From positions 186,001 to 250,000 of the forward strand of contig NZ_QVAI01000011.1 in NCBI RefSeq assembly GCF_003427025.1: a stretch of DNA of 64,000 nt, read 5' to 3'. Both the position numbers and the translations under genes were made by a program. How positions within the stretch are numbered: position 1 is the stretch's first letter; each line of letters begins with the position of its first letter. Below are positions 49,712-58,680 of the stretch, piece after piece. Below the pieces are notes generated by a model. It did no database searches and was not told the DNA's origin. It was given only the letters and a program-made list of their open reading frames with translations. The DNA is from Jiangella endophytica (lineage in GTDB: Bacteria; Actinomycetota; Actinomycetes; Jiangellales; Jiangellaceae).

Positions 49712-52066
49712 TCACTGGCGCGCCAGCGCGATCCGGATCTCCGCCTCGTGGTCGACGATGCCGTCACCGGACACGTCGTAGACGACGCGGTCGATGTCGC
49801 CGGTGAACGGGAACGGCGCCGAGTACACCTGGGTGACCGGCGAGCCGGCGTCCGCGCCGACGGCGACACCCGACGCCAGTCCCATGGCGATGGGAATCGT
49901 CACCGGCAGCTCGCCGGAGCCGATCGCGACACCGTCGACGAACAGGGTCGCGGTGCCGGGCGTGCCCTTCCCCTCCGTGGTCCGGGCCTCCCCCGTCGGC
50001 GCGAACTCGAAGCTCAGCGCGTGCCGGCCGGGCGGGACGGTGCCGTCGGAGACGACGTGGAACTCCTGGTCCGCGACGTAGTTGTAGACGTAGTGCAGGC
50101 GCCCGTCGCGCAGGAAGAACGTGAAGCCGCCGTCGACGCCGCCCTGTGAGACCAGCACGCCCTCGGCGCCGTCGTCCGGGACCGTGACCAGCGCCGTGAT
50201 CGTGTGCGCCCGGTTGACCAGCCGTGGCGCCGCCACCGACGGCACCTCCTGCGTCCCCGGCCGGTAGACGTAGCGGGTCCGCGGCGGGGCGATCATCGGC
50301 CGCTCCTCCGCGAGGCGCTGCTGGCCCCGTCCGTCGACCGGCAGGACGTTGTATTTGCCGGCCTCGACGTACCACTGGGCGATCAGCTCGATCAGAACGT
50401 CGCGGTGTTCGGCGGCGAGGTCGTGGTTCTCCGTCGGGTCCTCCGTGACGTGGTACAGCTCCCAGCCGGTCGCGTCGAGTGTGGTCAGCTCCTGGTCCGT
50501 GATCGGGGTGCCGAACGGGCGCCCGGACTCGGCGAACGACGGGCCCGGCCACGGGCAGACAGCACGCCACTCGCCGTGGTGGATCGCGCGGGTCCCGAGC
50601 ATCTCGAAGTACTGGGTGACGTGCCGGGTGGGTGCGTCCGCGTCGTCGAAGGTGGAGGCGAAGCTGACGCCTTCGAGCGGCGCCTGCGTCACGCCGCGGA
50701 GCTGGTCCGGCGGCTCCAGCCCGAGCGCGTCGAGCACCGTCGGGACCAGGTCGATCGCGTGTGCGTACTGGTGGCGCACCTCGCCGTGCGAGGCGATCCC
50801 GCGCGGCCAGTGCACGATGAACGGGTCGCTGACGCCGCCCCGGTAGGTCTCTCGCTTCCAGCGGCGGAACGGCGTGTTGCCGGCCCACGCCCAGCCCCAC
50901 GGGTAGTGGTTGAAGTGCTTCGGCCCGCCGAGCTCGTCGATCGCGGCGAGGTTCTGCTCCAGCGACTCCGGCACGAAGTTGAAGAACTTGTTCTCGTTGA
51001 CCGAGCCGGTCGGCCCGCCCTCCGCGCTGGCCCCGTTGTCCGACAGGACCATGACCAGTGTGTTCTCCAGCTCGCCGAGGTCGTCGAGGAAGTCCAGGAG
51101 CCGCCCGATCTGGTGGTCGGTGTGCGTGAGGTACCCGGCGAACACCTCCATCATCCGGGCATAGAGGCGGCGCTCGTCGTCGCTGCAGTCCTGCCACAGC
51201 TGCACGTCCGGGTCGTGCCGGGACAGTTCCGCGTCGGACGGGAGCAGCCCCAGCTCACGCTGCCGGGCGAACACCCGCTCGCGGTAAGCGTCCCAGCCGT
51301 CGTCGAACACGCCCGCGTACCGGTCGGCCCACTCGCGCGCCACGTGGTGCGGCGCGTGCATGGCGCCGGTGGCGAAGTAGAGGAAGAACGGTTTGTTCGG
51401 CGCGACCTGCTTGGCGTCGGCGATGAACGCGATCGCGGTGTCGGCGAGGTCCTCGGTGAGGTGATAGCCCTGCTCCGGCGTCCGCGGCGGCTCGACGCGG
51501 TGGTTGTCGCGGGTCAGCTCCGGGTAGTACTGGTGGGTGTCACCGCCCATGAAGCCGTAGTAGCGCTCGAAGCCGCGGCCCAGCGGCCAGCGGTCGTACG
51601 GCCCGGCTGCCGACGTCTGGTCGGCCGGGGTCAGGTGCCATTTGCCGACGGCGTAGGTGTTGTAGCCGTGGCCCAGCAGCGTCTCGGACAGGAAGCCGTT
51701 CTCGAACGGGATGTAGCCGTCGTAGCCCGGGAAGCCGGTGGAGATCTCGGTGATGCCGGCCATGTGGTTCGAGTGGTGGTTGCGGCCGGTCAGCACGCAC
51801 GACCGCGTCGGCGAGCACAGCGCCGTCGTGTGCATGTTGGCGTACCGCAGGCCGCCCTCGGCCAGGCGGTCCAGGTTCGGTGTCTCGATCGGACTGCCGT
51901 AGCAGCCCAACTGGCCGAAGCCGGTGTCGTCCAGGATGACGAACAGGACGTTCGGCGCGTCGTCGGCCGCACGCCGCGGCTCCGGCCAGGCCGGCTCGGA
52001 CACGTCGAACGTCCGGCCCACGACGCCCGGGAACGCCCGCCCGGCCGGGTACTCGGTCAGCGGCAT
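49712..52066 (-). CDS. Type I sulfatase with C-terminal lectin-like domain
   Basis: The 784-residue protein has the alkaline-phosphatase-fold sulfatase signatures: NVLFVILDDTGFGQLGCYG (metal Asp46/Asp47), TALCSPTRSCVLTGR with Cys84 in the CxPxR formylglycine motif, and YAVGKWHL and LSDNGAS metal sites. After about residue 540 the chain leaves the catalytic fold. The last 190 residues (VVSDGTVPPGRHALSFEFAPTGEARTT, TATLFVDGVAIGSG) look like a concanavalin/LamG-type domain. No signal peptide is visible, so it is probably cytoplasmic or exported by another route. Maturation needs a formylglycine-generating enzyme, absent here. Last gene of the six-gene membrane operon. Confidence 0.94.
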   Translation of the reverse strand: MPLTEYPAGRAFPGVVGRTFDVSEPAWPEPRRAADDAPNVLFVILDDTGFGQLGCYGSPIETPNLDRLAEGGLRYANMHTTALCSPTRSCVLTGRNHHSNHMAGITEISTGFPGYDGYIPFENGFLSETLLGHGYNTYAVGKWHLTPADQTSAAGPYDRWPLGRGFERYYGFMGGDTHQYYPELTRDNHRVEPPRTPEQGYHLTEDLADTAIAFIADAKQVAPNKPFFLYFATGAMHAPHHVAREWADRYAGVFDDGWDAYRERVFARQRELGLLPSDAELSRHDPDVQLWQDCSDDERRLYARMMEVFAGYLTHTDHQIGRLLDFLDDLGELENTLVMVLSDNGASAEGGPTGSVNENKFFNFVPESLEQNLAAIDELGGPKHFNHYPWGWAWAGNTPFRRWKRETYRGGVSDPFIVHWPRGIASHGEVRHQYAHAIDLVPTVLDALGLEPPDQLRGVTQAPLEGVSFASTFDDADAPTRHVTQYFEMLGTRAIHHGEWRAVCPWPGPSFAESGRPFGTPITDQELTTLDATGWELYHVTEDPTENHDLAAEHRDVLIELIAQWYVEAGKYNVLPVDGRGQQRLAEERPMIAPPRTRYVYRPGTQEVPSVAAPRLVNRAHTITALVTVPDDGAEGVLVSQGGVDGGFTFFLRDGRLHYVYNYVADQEFHVVSDGTVPPGRHALSFEFAPTGEARTTEGKGTPGTATLFVDGVAIGSGELPVTIPIAMGLASGVAVGADAGSPVTQVYSAPFPFTGDIDRVVYDVSGDGIVDHEAEIRIALARQ

Positions 52067-52083
52067 CGCCCGCTCCTCCTCGG

Positions 52084-52482
52084 TCAGACCAGCAGCTTCG
52101 CCTTCTGCGTCGCGAACTCCTCGGCGCTGATCACCCCCTCGTCGCGCAGCCTGGCCAGCTTCGTCAGCTCGTCAGCGGTGCTCGTGCCGTCGCCGTTGCT
52201 GCCGGCCGCGTCGCGGACGTATTCGCGGAACGCCTCGTCGCGGCGCTGGTAGTCGGCCGCCATCCGCTCGGCCATACCGGAGCCGCGCGCGATCAGGTAG
52301 ATCAGCGCACCGAACAGCGGCAGCACCAGGATGAAGATCGTCCACAGCGCCTTCGTCCAGCCGCCCAGGTCCTTGCTGCGGAACACGTCGGTGAGCAGTG
52401 TCACCAGGAGCCAGATCCAGGCGATGAACAGGAAGAACCAGAGCATCGTCAGGAACAGGTTCAGGAGCGGGTAGTCGTCCAT
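52084..52482 (-). CDS. Two-helix membrane protein with C-terminal SHOCT motif
   Basis: The 132-residue protein has hydrophobic segments LFLTMLWFFLFIAWIWLLVTLL and LWTIFILVLPLFGALIYLIARG, which resemble phospholipase-D-N-like (PLDc_N) helices. The C-terminus DELTKLARLRDEGVISAEEFATQKAKLLV is a clear SHOCT domain. These common actinobacterial proteins are thought to help oligomerise or localise membrane complexes. It starts 45 nt after the channel gene and ends 17 nt before the sulfatase gene. Confidence 0.9.
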   Translation of the reverse strand: MDDYPLLNLFLTMLWFFLFIAWIWLLVTLLTDVFRSKDLGGWTKALWTIFILVLPLFGALIYLIARGSGMAERMAADYQRRDEAFREYVRDAAGSNGDGTSTADELTKLARLRDEGVISAEEFATQKAKLLV

Positions 52483-52527
52483 GGTCCACCTCCGGAGGCA
52501 GAATCCCGCTTCGCGGCGCCGGCTTCC

Positions 52528-53067
52528 TCACCCCGGGCGGGTGATCCCGGGCGGTTCGGCGTCCCCGCGGTCCTGACCGGCGCGCACGACACTCATCCGG
52601 TGCGCGATCTGCGACGACGCGACGGCGAACAGCGCGCCGATCACGACCAGGTCGAAGACGATCTGCACCATCGCCGCGATCCGCGCCTCCTGCCCGGCGG
52701 CGTGCACGTCGCCGTAGCCGACGGTGCCCAGCGTCACGATGGCGAAGTAGAGCGCGTCGGTGCGGGTCTCCAGGCCGGCGAACTGGTCCGGGTCGTTGCG
52801 TTCCATCAGGTAGTACGCGAGCGCGAAGAACACCACGACGACGTACAACACGGTCAGCAGGCCGGACACCCGGGCCTTGGCCTGGTCGAGGTGGGCGGCG
52901 AACCGGCGGACCTCGTGCAGCGTCAGCCAGATCAGCCCGGCGACCCCGGCCACGAAGGCCGTGGCACCGACGATCTCCGGCGGGGCGTCCGGCGGACCCA
53001 GCGGCAGCGTGTAGTAGACCAGGATCGTGCAGGCCAGCGTGCCGACGCTGCGCAGGATGTTCCTCAT
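52528..53067 (-). CDS. Two-pore-helix potassium channel-like protein
   Basis: The 179-residue protein has four hydrophobic helices and the pore segment DALYFAIVTLGTVGYGDVHAAGQEARIAAMVQIVFDLVVIGALFAVA, with selectivity filter TVGYGD. The four-helix form with a single filter assembles as a tetramer. The ATG overlaps the RDD stop (ATGA). The C-terminal tail is short and basic/acidic (MSVVRAGQDRGDAEPPG). No ligand-binding (RCK) domain is present. It is probably an ungated or voltage-insensitive K+ channel. Confidence 0.9.
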   Translation of the reverse strand: MRNILRSVGTLACTILVYYTLPLGPPDAPPEIVGATAFVAGVAGLIWLTLHEVRRFAAHLDQAKARVSGLLTVLYVVVVFFALAYYLMERNDPDQFAGLETRTDALYFAIVTLGTVGYGDVHAAGQEARIAAMVQIVFDLVVIGALFAVASSQIAHRMSVVRAGQDRGDAEPPGITRPG

Positions 53068-53498
53068 CGCGCGACCTCTCTCACCGGCGGGTCGTGGACC
53101 ATCGTCGTCCTCGCGACCAGGTCGTGGACGGCGCGGGAGTCGCGGCTGAACAGCGTCCACAGCACCCCGATCGGGAACACGACGACGACCAGAGCGCGGA
53201 CGAGCGCCCGGGGGACGCCGGGCAGCCCTCCCCCGGGCGCGAGCACGCGCAGCCCGAGCACCAACTGGCCCGGCGTGCGGCCGATCAAGGCCCAACCGGT
53301 GGTCAGATAGGCGACGACCAGCACCGAATGCCCAGCTCCGAAGGCCCATCCGGGGAACGACGGGAGCGCGAACGGCGGCCCCTCCAGCGTGTACCGGATC
53401 CCGCTGAGTGTCACCCCCACCAGCGCCGTCGCCGCCGCCACCACAGCGACGTCGACCAGTGCGGCGGCAACCCGGGACACCAGACCCGCTCCGCTCAC
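53064..53498 (-). CDS. RDD-family membrane protein
   Basis: The 144-residue protein starts at GTG overlapping the upstream stop (GTGA). Three helices and the RDD layout are visible: VSRVAAALVDVAVVAAATALVG (Arg-Asp within helix 1), TTGWALIGRTPGQLVLGLRVL and RALVRALVVVVFPIGVLWTLFSRDSRAVHDLVARTTMV. The conserved RD and Arg-Ala-Val-His-Asp at the end are typical. The function of RDD proteins is mostly unknown; some affect Na+/H+ or K+ handling, which fits the adjacent potassium channel. Confidence 0.92.
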   Translation of the reverse strand: MSGAGLVSRVAAALVDVAVVAAATALVGVTLSGIRYTLEGPPFALPSFPGWAFGAGHSVLVVAYLTTGWALIGRTPGQLVLGLRVLAPGGGLPGVPRALVRALVVVVFPIGVLWTLFSRDSRAVHDLVARTTMVHDPPVREVAR

Positions 53499-54628
53499 GG
53501 CGGCGCTCGCCCCGGCCCTTCGAGTCCGCCCTCGTCATCGGCCGACGTGCCGGTGTCCGGCGCACCGGTCGGCTCCTCCGTGGCCCGCTCAGCCTCGGCC
53601 GGCCCTTCACCGGCCGGCGGGCCGGCAACGGCCCCACCAGCGGCCGGCTCGTCCCCGGACCTCGCGTCCTCGTCCGCCAGGCCCGCGTCCCGCCCACCAG
53701 CCGCCGGGCCACCCCCGCCGTCCGCAGGCGGCGCACCGTTCGCCGGCCCAGCAGTCACCTCGCGAGGCCGGTCGGCCGGCGTCCGAACGGTGTCGCGAGG
53801 CGCCCGGCGCAGGACGACGCGGTCGACGAAGCCGTTGATCACCCGGTCGGCGTCGGCGCTGCGCGCCCGCACCGCGTCGACCGTCTCGGCGGCCATGCCG
53901 GCGCTGGACTCCCGCACGATCCGGCCCAGGTCGATGTCGTCGAGCACCCGCTCGACCAGCTCCGGCACCCGCAACCGCGTCACGACGGCGTCCAGATCCA
54001 CGCGTTGCACCACCTCGTCGACGTCCACGCGGCTCACGGCGGTGTCGAGGTCGACCCGGCCCACGATCGCGTCGACGTCCACCCGCCGGACGATCCCGTT
54101 CACGTCGACCTCGTCGAGGACCGCGTCGACGTCCGTCTCCTCGACGACGCGGGCCACCGAGCGCCGCCACGCCGTCCGGAGCAGCAGCGCCGCCTCACCC
54201 TCGTTCCGGCGCTGCTGCTCGCGGCCGACGCCGGCCAGACGGTCGATCCGTCCCGCCAGCCCCGTCCGGCCGGCGACGAACGCGCCGGCGCGGACCGTCA
54301 CCGATGCCGCGGCCTCCATCGGCATCGCCACGCCCGCCGCGACGTCCAGCACGCGGCGACTGGTCAGCGCGGCCAAGCCGAGCGCCGCCTCCCCCAGCCG
54401 GCCGGCCGCCGCCCACGCGATCGCCCCGGTCTCCCCGCGACCGGCCGGTGGTGGCGGCGGGCCCACGCGACCGTCAGCCGTCCAGTCCCGCGCCCGCGGC
54501 GGCTTGACCAGGTCCGTCAGCCCGCGGACGGCCAGTCCGGCGCCGCCCGCCAGCACACGTCCGGCCCGTCCGGCCGCCCGTACCGGCGCCGGTCGCCGCC
54601 GCACGCCGTCCGTCTCGTCCGTGCCCAT
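53495..54628 (-). CDS. Nonapeptide-repeat protein with Ala/Pro/Gly-rich C-terminus
   Basis: The 377-residue protein starts at ATG after GAGGTGG. Residues 1-150 are Ala/Gly-rich with possible short helices. Residues from about 167 to 236 are a tandem array of about eight units of nine residues of the pattern VDVDAVVxR: VDAVLDE, VDVNGIVRR, VDVDAIVGR, VDLDTAVSR, VDVDEVVQR, VDLDAVVTR, LRVPELVER and a final DDIDLGRIV. The last 120 residues are disordered-looking (GGGGPAAGGRDAGLADED). The alternating Val/Asp pattern suggests a regular beta or helical solenoid. No function is known. It overlaps the RDD gene by 4 nt, so the two act together. Confidence 0.8.
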   Translation of the reverse strand: MGTDETDGVRRRPAPVRAAGRAGRVLAGGAGLAVRGLTDLVKPPRARDWTADGRVGPPPPPAGRGETGAIAWAAAGRLGEAALGLAALTSRRVLDVAAGVAMPMEAAASVTVRAGAFVAGRTGLAGRIDRLAGVGREQQRRNEGEAALLLRTAWRRSVARVVEETDVDAVLDEVDVNGIVRRVDVDAIVGRVDLDTAVSRVDVDEVVQRVDLDAVVTRLRVPELVERVLDDIDLGRIVRESSAGMAAETVDAVRARSADADRVINGFVDRVVLRRAPRDTVRTPADRPREVTAGPANGAPPADGGGGPAAGGRDAGLADEDARSGDEPAAGGAVAGPPAGEGPAEAERATEEPTGAPDTGTSADDEGGLEGPGRAPP

Positions 54629-54643
54629 CGCGCCACCTCACCC

Positions 54644-56659
54644 TCACGGCAAGGCTCCCGCGGGCACGTCCGGCCGGTCCTCACCCGCCTCAGGTGATCC
54701 GGCCCGCAGGCTCAGGTCGACGTAGAGGTAGCCGAGCACCAGCGCGACGAACGGGATGGTCACCACATAGACCAGCGCGGTGATGACGTTGATGACGTTG
54801 AACGAGCCGTCGGACACCAGCAGCAGGACGATCCCGACCAGCGGTCCGGTGATCGCACCCAGCCCCACGACGAGCGCTCCGACCGCCGTCGCGCGCCACC
54901 ACTGGCCGCGGACCACCTCGCGGCTGCGATGGAACGCCGTGCCGGCGCGGTGGTCCTCCATCATGACCGCCTGGACGGCGAACCCGTTGCGGACCGCGTA
55001 GATCAGCGCGAGCGGCGCCGTTACGACGAACAGCAGCAGCGCCCAGACGATGACCACCAGCCGCGCCGCCACCAACGCCAGCGGCCGCAGCTTCGCGCGC
55101 ACCGCGCGGTACGCCGACAGCACGGTCACCCGTTCCCCGGCGTCGAGGTCGCGCAGCGCCTCGGCCGTCGCCGCGACCACGCAGAAGTACGCGAGCAGCG
55201 AGATGGCGCCGCCCATCAGCACCACGATGAACACCGTCGCCGCGTTCTGGTCGCCGTCGGTGTCGACCAGCGACGTCAGCTCGCCCGCTTCGACCAGCAC
55301 CCACTGCAGTCCGGCCGCGATCAGCATGACCGGGATGTAGACCAGCCCGATCCCGATGAACAGCAACGGATGCCGCGCGTACATACGCCGTGCGGCGACG
55401 ATGATGCGCCCCCAGCTGCGCCGCTGCATGACGGGGTACGGGTCGCCGGGTCCCCAGCGGGTGCGGCTGGCGACGGCGGCGATGGCCGCGACGAGGACGG
55501 CCAGGCCCAGCAGGACGGCCGGTGGGTTGCGCACCAGCTGACGCAGCAGGTTCGACCCGGTCGCGACGACGCCGCAGAACGCGTCGGTGGCGCTCGGCCC
55601 CAGCGACGCGCCGAGTGGGACGGTCGCACTGGTGTCGCGCCAGCTCGTCTCGGACCAGCGGATCGGCGCGGTCCACTGGCTCTTCATGTTCGGGCCGGTG
55701 GGACCGTTGTAGAAGGACTCCTGCCGCTCGCCCCAGTGGCCCTGGAACCCCAGCCACGGGTACTCGGACACGTAGTCGTCGGTAGGGATCACGTCGGTGC
55801 GGGTGCGCAGCTGGGTGTGCGGCCCGGTGGTGTCGTCGCAGCCGACACCGGTCGCGGAGCTGGCGCCGAGGTAGAGCGCCGGGGTGAAGAAGTTCGCGTG
55901 CGACCCCTCCGCCGGATAGACGACCGGGTGTGTGCCGTCGACGATCTCCAGCTTGTCGTCGCCCCAGCCGGCCCGCTCGGCGCCGGAGTGCTGGCTGTAG
56001 CCGATGCTCGTAGGGTCGACGTCCAGTGCGGCCTCGGCGTCTGGGGCGTCGAAGACGAGCTGAATCATCTCCCAGTCGCCCTCATGCAGGTTGTTGAAGT
56101 CGTTGAAGACGTAGAAGAACCAGTACTGGACGGCGGTCTGCTCGGGCCGGGCGGCGTCCTCGACGACGCGGCCGTAGACCGTCGGGACGGTGCCGCGGCT
56201 GATCGCGCGCCCCCACTGCTCGTAGCCGCAGCCGGGGTTCAGCGGGTCGCCGGGGAAGTCGAGGTGGTAGTCCAGCAGCCCGGCGCCGAGGTCGTCGGCG
56301 CTCGGTGCGATCTCGACCAGGTCGTTCGTGGTCCACGGCCCGCGCAGCGCGACCCCGTCGTTGTCCATCAGCACGTCGACGTCGGTCGGCGGATACGGCT
56401 CACCGTTGCCGCACGGCTCCAGCTGCTCGCGGACCCGCACGACGGGCGCGTAGCGCTGGACGAGTTCCTCCTCCGCGGGCTCCTGCATCCGAACGGCCGA
56501 ACGCGGGCCGTCCGCGAGCGGGACGGCGTCGACGGGGATCGCCGTCGACGCCGCGCTGGTCGAGACCGTCGTGGGCGTCGTCGCGGCCTCGGCCTGCGCC
56601 TGGGCCGCCGGGACCGTCGTCGCGGCGACGGCTACGAGGGCGAGCAGCGCCGGGACCAT
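54644..56659 (-). CDS. Vps62-like domain fused to a multi-TM membrane domain
   Basis: ATG at 56659 has TAGGGT 7 nt upstream (leaderless), and begins MVPALLALVAVAATTVPAAQAQA, a signal peptide. A GTG 9 nt earlier is in frame but close to the -10. Residues 55-370 look like the eukaryote-related Vps62 domain (YFFYVFNDFNNLHEGDWEMIQLVF, HPVVYPAEGSHANFF). The C-terminal 300 residues have about six helices (LLGLAVLVAAIAAVA, LLFIGIGLVYIPVMLI, AATVFIVVLMGGAISLLAYFC, LVVIVWALLLFVVTAPLALIYAV, VGALVVGLGAITGPLVGIVLL). No enzyme motif is seen. First gene of the operon that runs to the sulfatase. Confidence 0.82.
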   Translation of the reverse strand: MVPALLALVAVAATTVPAAQAQAEAATTPTTVSTSAASTAIPVDAVPLADGPRSAVRMQEPAEEELVQRYAPVVRVREQLEPCGNGEPYPPTDVDVLMDNDGVALRGPWTTNDLVEIAPSADDLGAGLLDYHLDFPGDPLNPGCGYEQWGRAISRGTVPTVYGRVVEDAARPEQTAVQYWFFYVFNDFNNLHEGDWEMIQLVFDAPDAEAALDVDPTSIGYSQHSGAERAGWGDDKLEIVDGTHPVVYPAEGSHANFFTPALYLGASSATGVGCDDTTGPHTQLRTRTDVIPTDDYVSEYPWLGFQGHWGERQESFYNGPTGPNMKSQWTAPIRWSETSWRDTSATVPLGASLGPSATDAFCGVVATGSNLLRQLVRNPPAVLLGLAVLVAAIAAVASRTRWGPGDPYPVMQRRSWGRIIVAARRMYARHPLLFIGIGLVYIPVMLIAAGLQWVLVEAGELTSLVDTDGDQNAATVFIVVLMGGAISLLAYFCVVAATAEALRDLDAGERVTVLSAYRAVRAKLRPLALVAARLVVIVWALLLFVVTAPLALIYAVRNGFAVQAVMMEDHRAGTAFHRSREVVRGQWWRATAVGALVVGLGAITGPLVGIVLLLVSDGSFNVINVITALVYVVTIPFVALVLGYLYVDLSLRAGSPEAGEDRPDVPAGALP

Positions 56660-56701
56660 GGCGCTCACCCTAGCCTCGCGCCGGGCCCGCGGGCAGGAGG
56701 T

Positions 56702-58444
56702 TCAGCGACCCCGTTTCGAGCTCGCCGCGGTCTCGAGCAGCTCCTCGGCGTGCGCCCGCGCCGAGGCCGATCCTTCGAGGCCGGCGAGCATGCGCGACAG
56801 CTCGCTCACACGGCCGGTGTCGTCGAGCGTCTCGACGCCGCTGCTGGTGACGCGGCCGTCGTCGGACTTGACGACCTTGAGGTGCTGGTCGGCGAACGCC
56901 GCGACCTGCGGCAGGTGCGTCACGACGAGGACCTGTGCGTGCTGGGCGAGCATGGCCAGCCGGCGGCCGACCTCGACCGCCGCCTTGCCGCCGACCCCCG
57001 CGTCGACCTCGTCGAACACGAACGTCGGGACCGGGTCGGCGCCGGCGAACACGACCTCGATGGCCAGCATGAGCCGCGACAGCTCGCCGCCGGACGCACC
57101 CTTGTCGAGCGGCCGCGGCTGGGCGCCGTTGTGGCCGGTGAACAGGATCTCGACGTCGTCGACGCCGGTCGGGCCGAAGCCGTCGCGGGGGCGGACCTCG
57201 ACGACGATGCGGGCGTGCGGCATGGCGAGCGCGGTGAGCTCGACGCTGACGTCGTCGGCGAACCGGGCGGCGGACTCGGTGCGCGCCTTGGTGATGGTGG
57301 CGGCGAGGTCGCCCAGCTCGGCCGTCAGCGACTCCCGCTCCTGCCCGAGCGCCGACACCCGGTCATCGTCGCCGTCGAGCTCGAGCAACCGGCGTGACCC
57401 GGCCTCGGCCCAGGCCAGCACCTCGTCGAGGGTCTCGCCGTACTTGCGGGTCAGCGCGGTGAGCGCGGCGCGGCGCGACTGGACACCGGCCAGCCGCTCG
57501 GGGTCGGTGTCGACGCCGGCGCCGTACGAGGCGAGGTCGGCGGCGACGTCGCCGACCAGGTAGGCGGCCTCGGCGAGCCGGTCGGCCAGGCCGGCCAGTT
57601 CGGGGTCGTGGTCGCGTTCGGGGTCGAGTGCCTGGCGGGCCTGGGCCAGCAGGCTGAGCACGTCGGGCGCGTCCGGGACGGCTTCGTCGCCGGACAGCCC
57701 CTGGTGCGCGGTGACGGCGGCGGTGCGCAGGGCGTCGGCGTGCGCGAGCCGGCCCTCCTCGGCGCGCAGGGCGTCGTCCTCGCCGGGCTGTGGGTCGACG
57801 GACTCGACCTCACCGAGCCCGAGCCGGAGCAGGTCGGCCTCCTGGGCGCGCTCGCGGGCCTTCGTCGTGACCTCGTCCAGCTCGGCCTCGACGGCGCGGA
57901 GCCTGGCGTAGCGGATGGCGTAGTCGGCCAGTGGCTCGGCGACCGACGCCCCGGCATAGCGGTCGAGGGCCGCGAGCTGCCGCGATGTCCTGAGGAGGCG
58001 CTGCTGGTCGCTCTGCCCGTGCACCGCGACGAGCCCGTCGGCCAGCTCGCCGAGCAGGCTCACCGGGGCGCTGTGCCCGCCGACGTGCGCGCGGGACCGG
58101 CCCTCGGCCATGACGGTGCGGCTGAGCAGCAGTTCGACGCGTTCTTTCTTGTTCCTGCCCTTGCCGGTGCTGCCGGCCGGCTCGAGTTCGGCGCCCGCCT
58201 CAGCGGCCCGCTCGGCGACCGTTCCGCCGGCGTCGATGGTGACGCGGCCCTCGACCAGCGCTCGACGGGTGCCGGTGCGGACGGCGCCGCCGTCGGCGCG
58301 ACCGCCCATGAGCAGGTTGAGGCCGGTCAGCACCATGGTCTTGCCGGCGCCGGTCTCGCCCGTGACGACGGTGAGCCCGGGCCCCAGCTCGAGTTGGGCG
58401 TCGTCGATGACGCCGAGTCCACGGATACGGATTTCCTCAAGCAC
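56702..58444 (-). CDS. recN: DNA repair protein RecN
   Basis: The 580-residue protein starts at GTG; TAGGCT lies 8 nt upstream (leaderless-type). Walker A is VVTGETGAGKTMVLTGL at residues 25-41, with a long coiled-coil middle (ALRAEEGRLAHADAL, QSRRAALTALTRKYGETLDEVL). C-terminal signatures are RLMLAIEVVFAGADPVPTFVFDEVDAGVGGKAAVEVGRRLAMLAQHAQVLVVTHLPQVAAFADQH. RecN is an SMC-like ATPase acting at double-strand breaks. In M. tuberculosis recN is followed directly by steA; here a six-gene operon intervenes. Confidence 0.97.
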   Translation of the reverse strand: MLEEIRIRGLGVIDDAQLELGPGLTVVTGETGAGKTMVLTGLNLLMGGRADGGAVRTGTRRALVEGRVTIDAGGTVAERAAEAGAELEPAGSTGKGRNKKERVELLLSRTVMAEGRSRAHVGGHSAPVSLLGELADGLVAVHGQSDQQRLLRTSRQLAALDRYAGASVAEPLADYAIRYARLRAVEAELDEVTTKARERAQEADLLRLGLGEVESVDPQPGEDDALRAEEGRLAHADALRTAAVTAHQGLSGDEAVPDAPDVLSLLAQARQALDPERDHDPELAGLADRLAEAAYLVGDVAADLASYGAGVDTDPERLAGVQSRRAALTALTRKYGETLDEVLAWAEAGSRRLLELDGDDDRVSALGQERESLTAELGDLAATITKARTESAARFADDVSVELTALAMPHARIVVEVRPRDGFGPTGVDDVEILFTGHNGAQPRPLDKGASGGELSRLMLAIEVVFAGADPVPTFVFDEVDAGVGGKAAVEVGRRLAMLAQHAQVLVVTHLPQVAAFADQHLKVVKSDDGRVTSSGVETLDDTGRVSELSRMLAGLEGSASARAHAEELLETAASSKRGR

Positions 58445-58680
58445 GGGACCTCAGCCTACCGTCGCGCTGCCGCCGAACGCGGGAGCGACTTGTCGGTGGA
58501 TGCGTGGTTGATCCGGGGCGCCGGCCGGGCGGAAACGCGTCGGACGACCACGGACACGCCGCCCCAGAGCAGACTCGAACCGTCGACCCCCAGCCCGCGC
58601 ATCAGGAACGCTGCGGGCCGGCCCGGGCCTCGGCCTCGGCGTCGGTGCGGGCGCCGGCGCGGCCGGGCGGTCGCGGCGGG

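Noticed and set aside
58572-58581. tRNA T-arm-like sequence GGTTCGAGTC on the minus strand between recN and nadK
   Set aside because: No D-arm, anticodon arm or acceptor stem can be formed around it, and the T-stem itself pairs poorly; a chance match to the B box.
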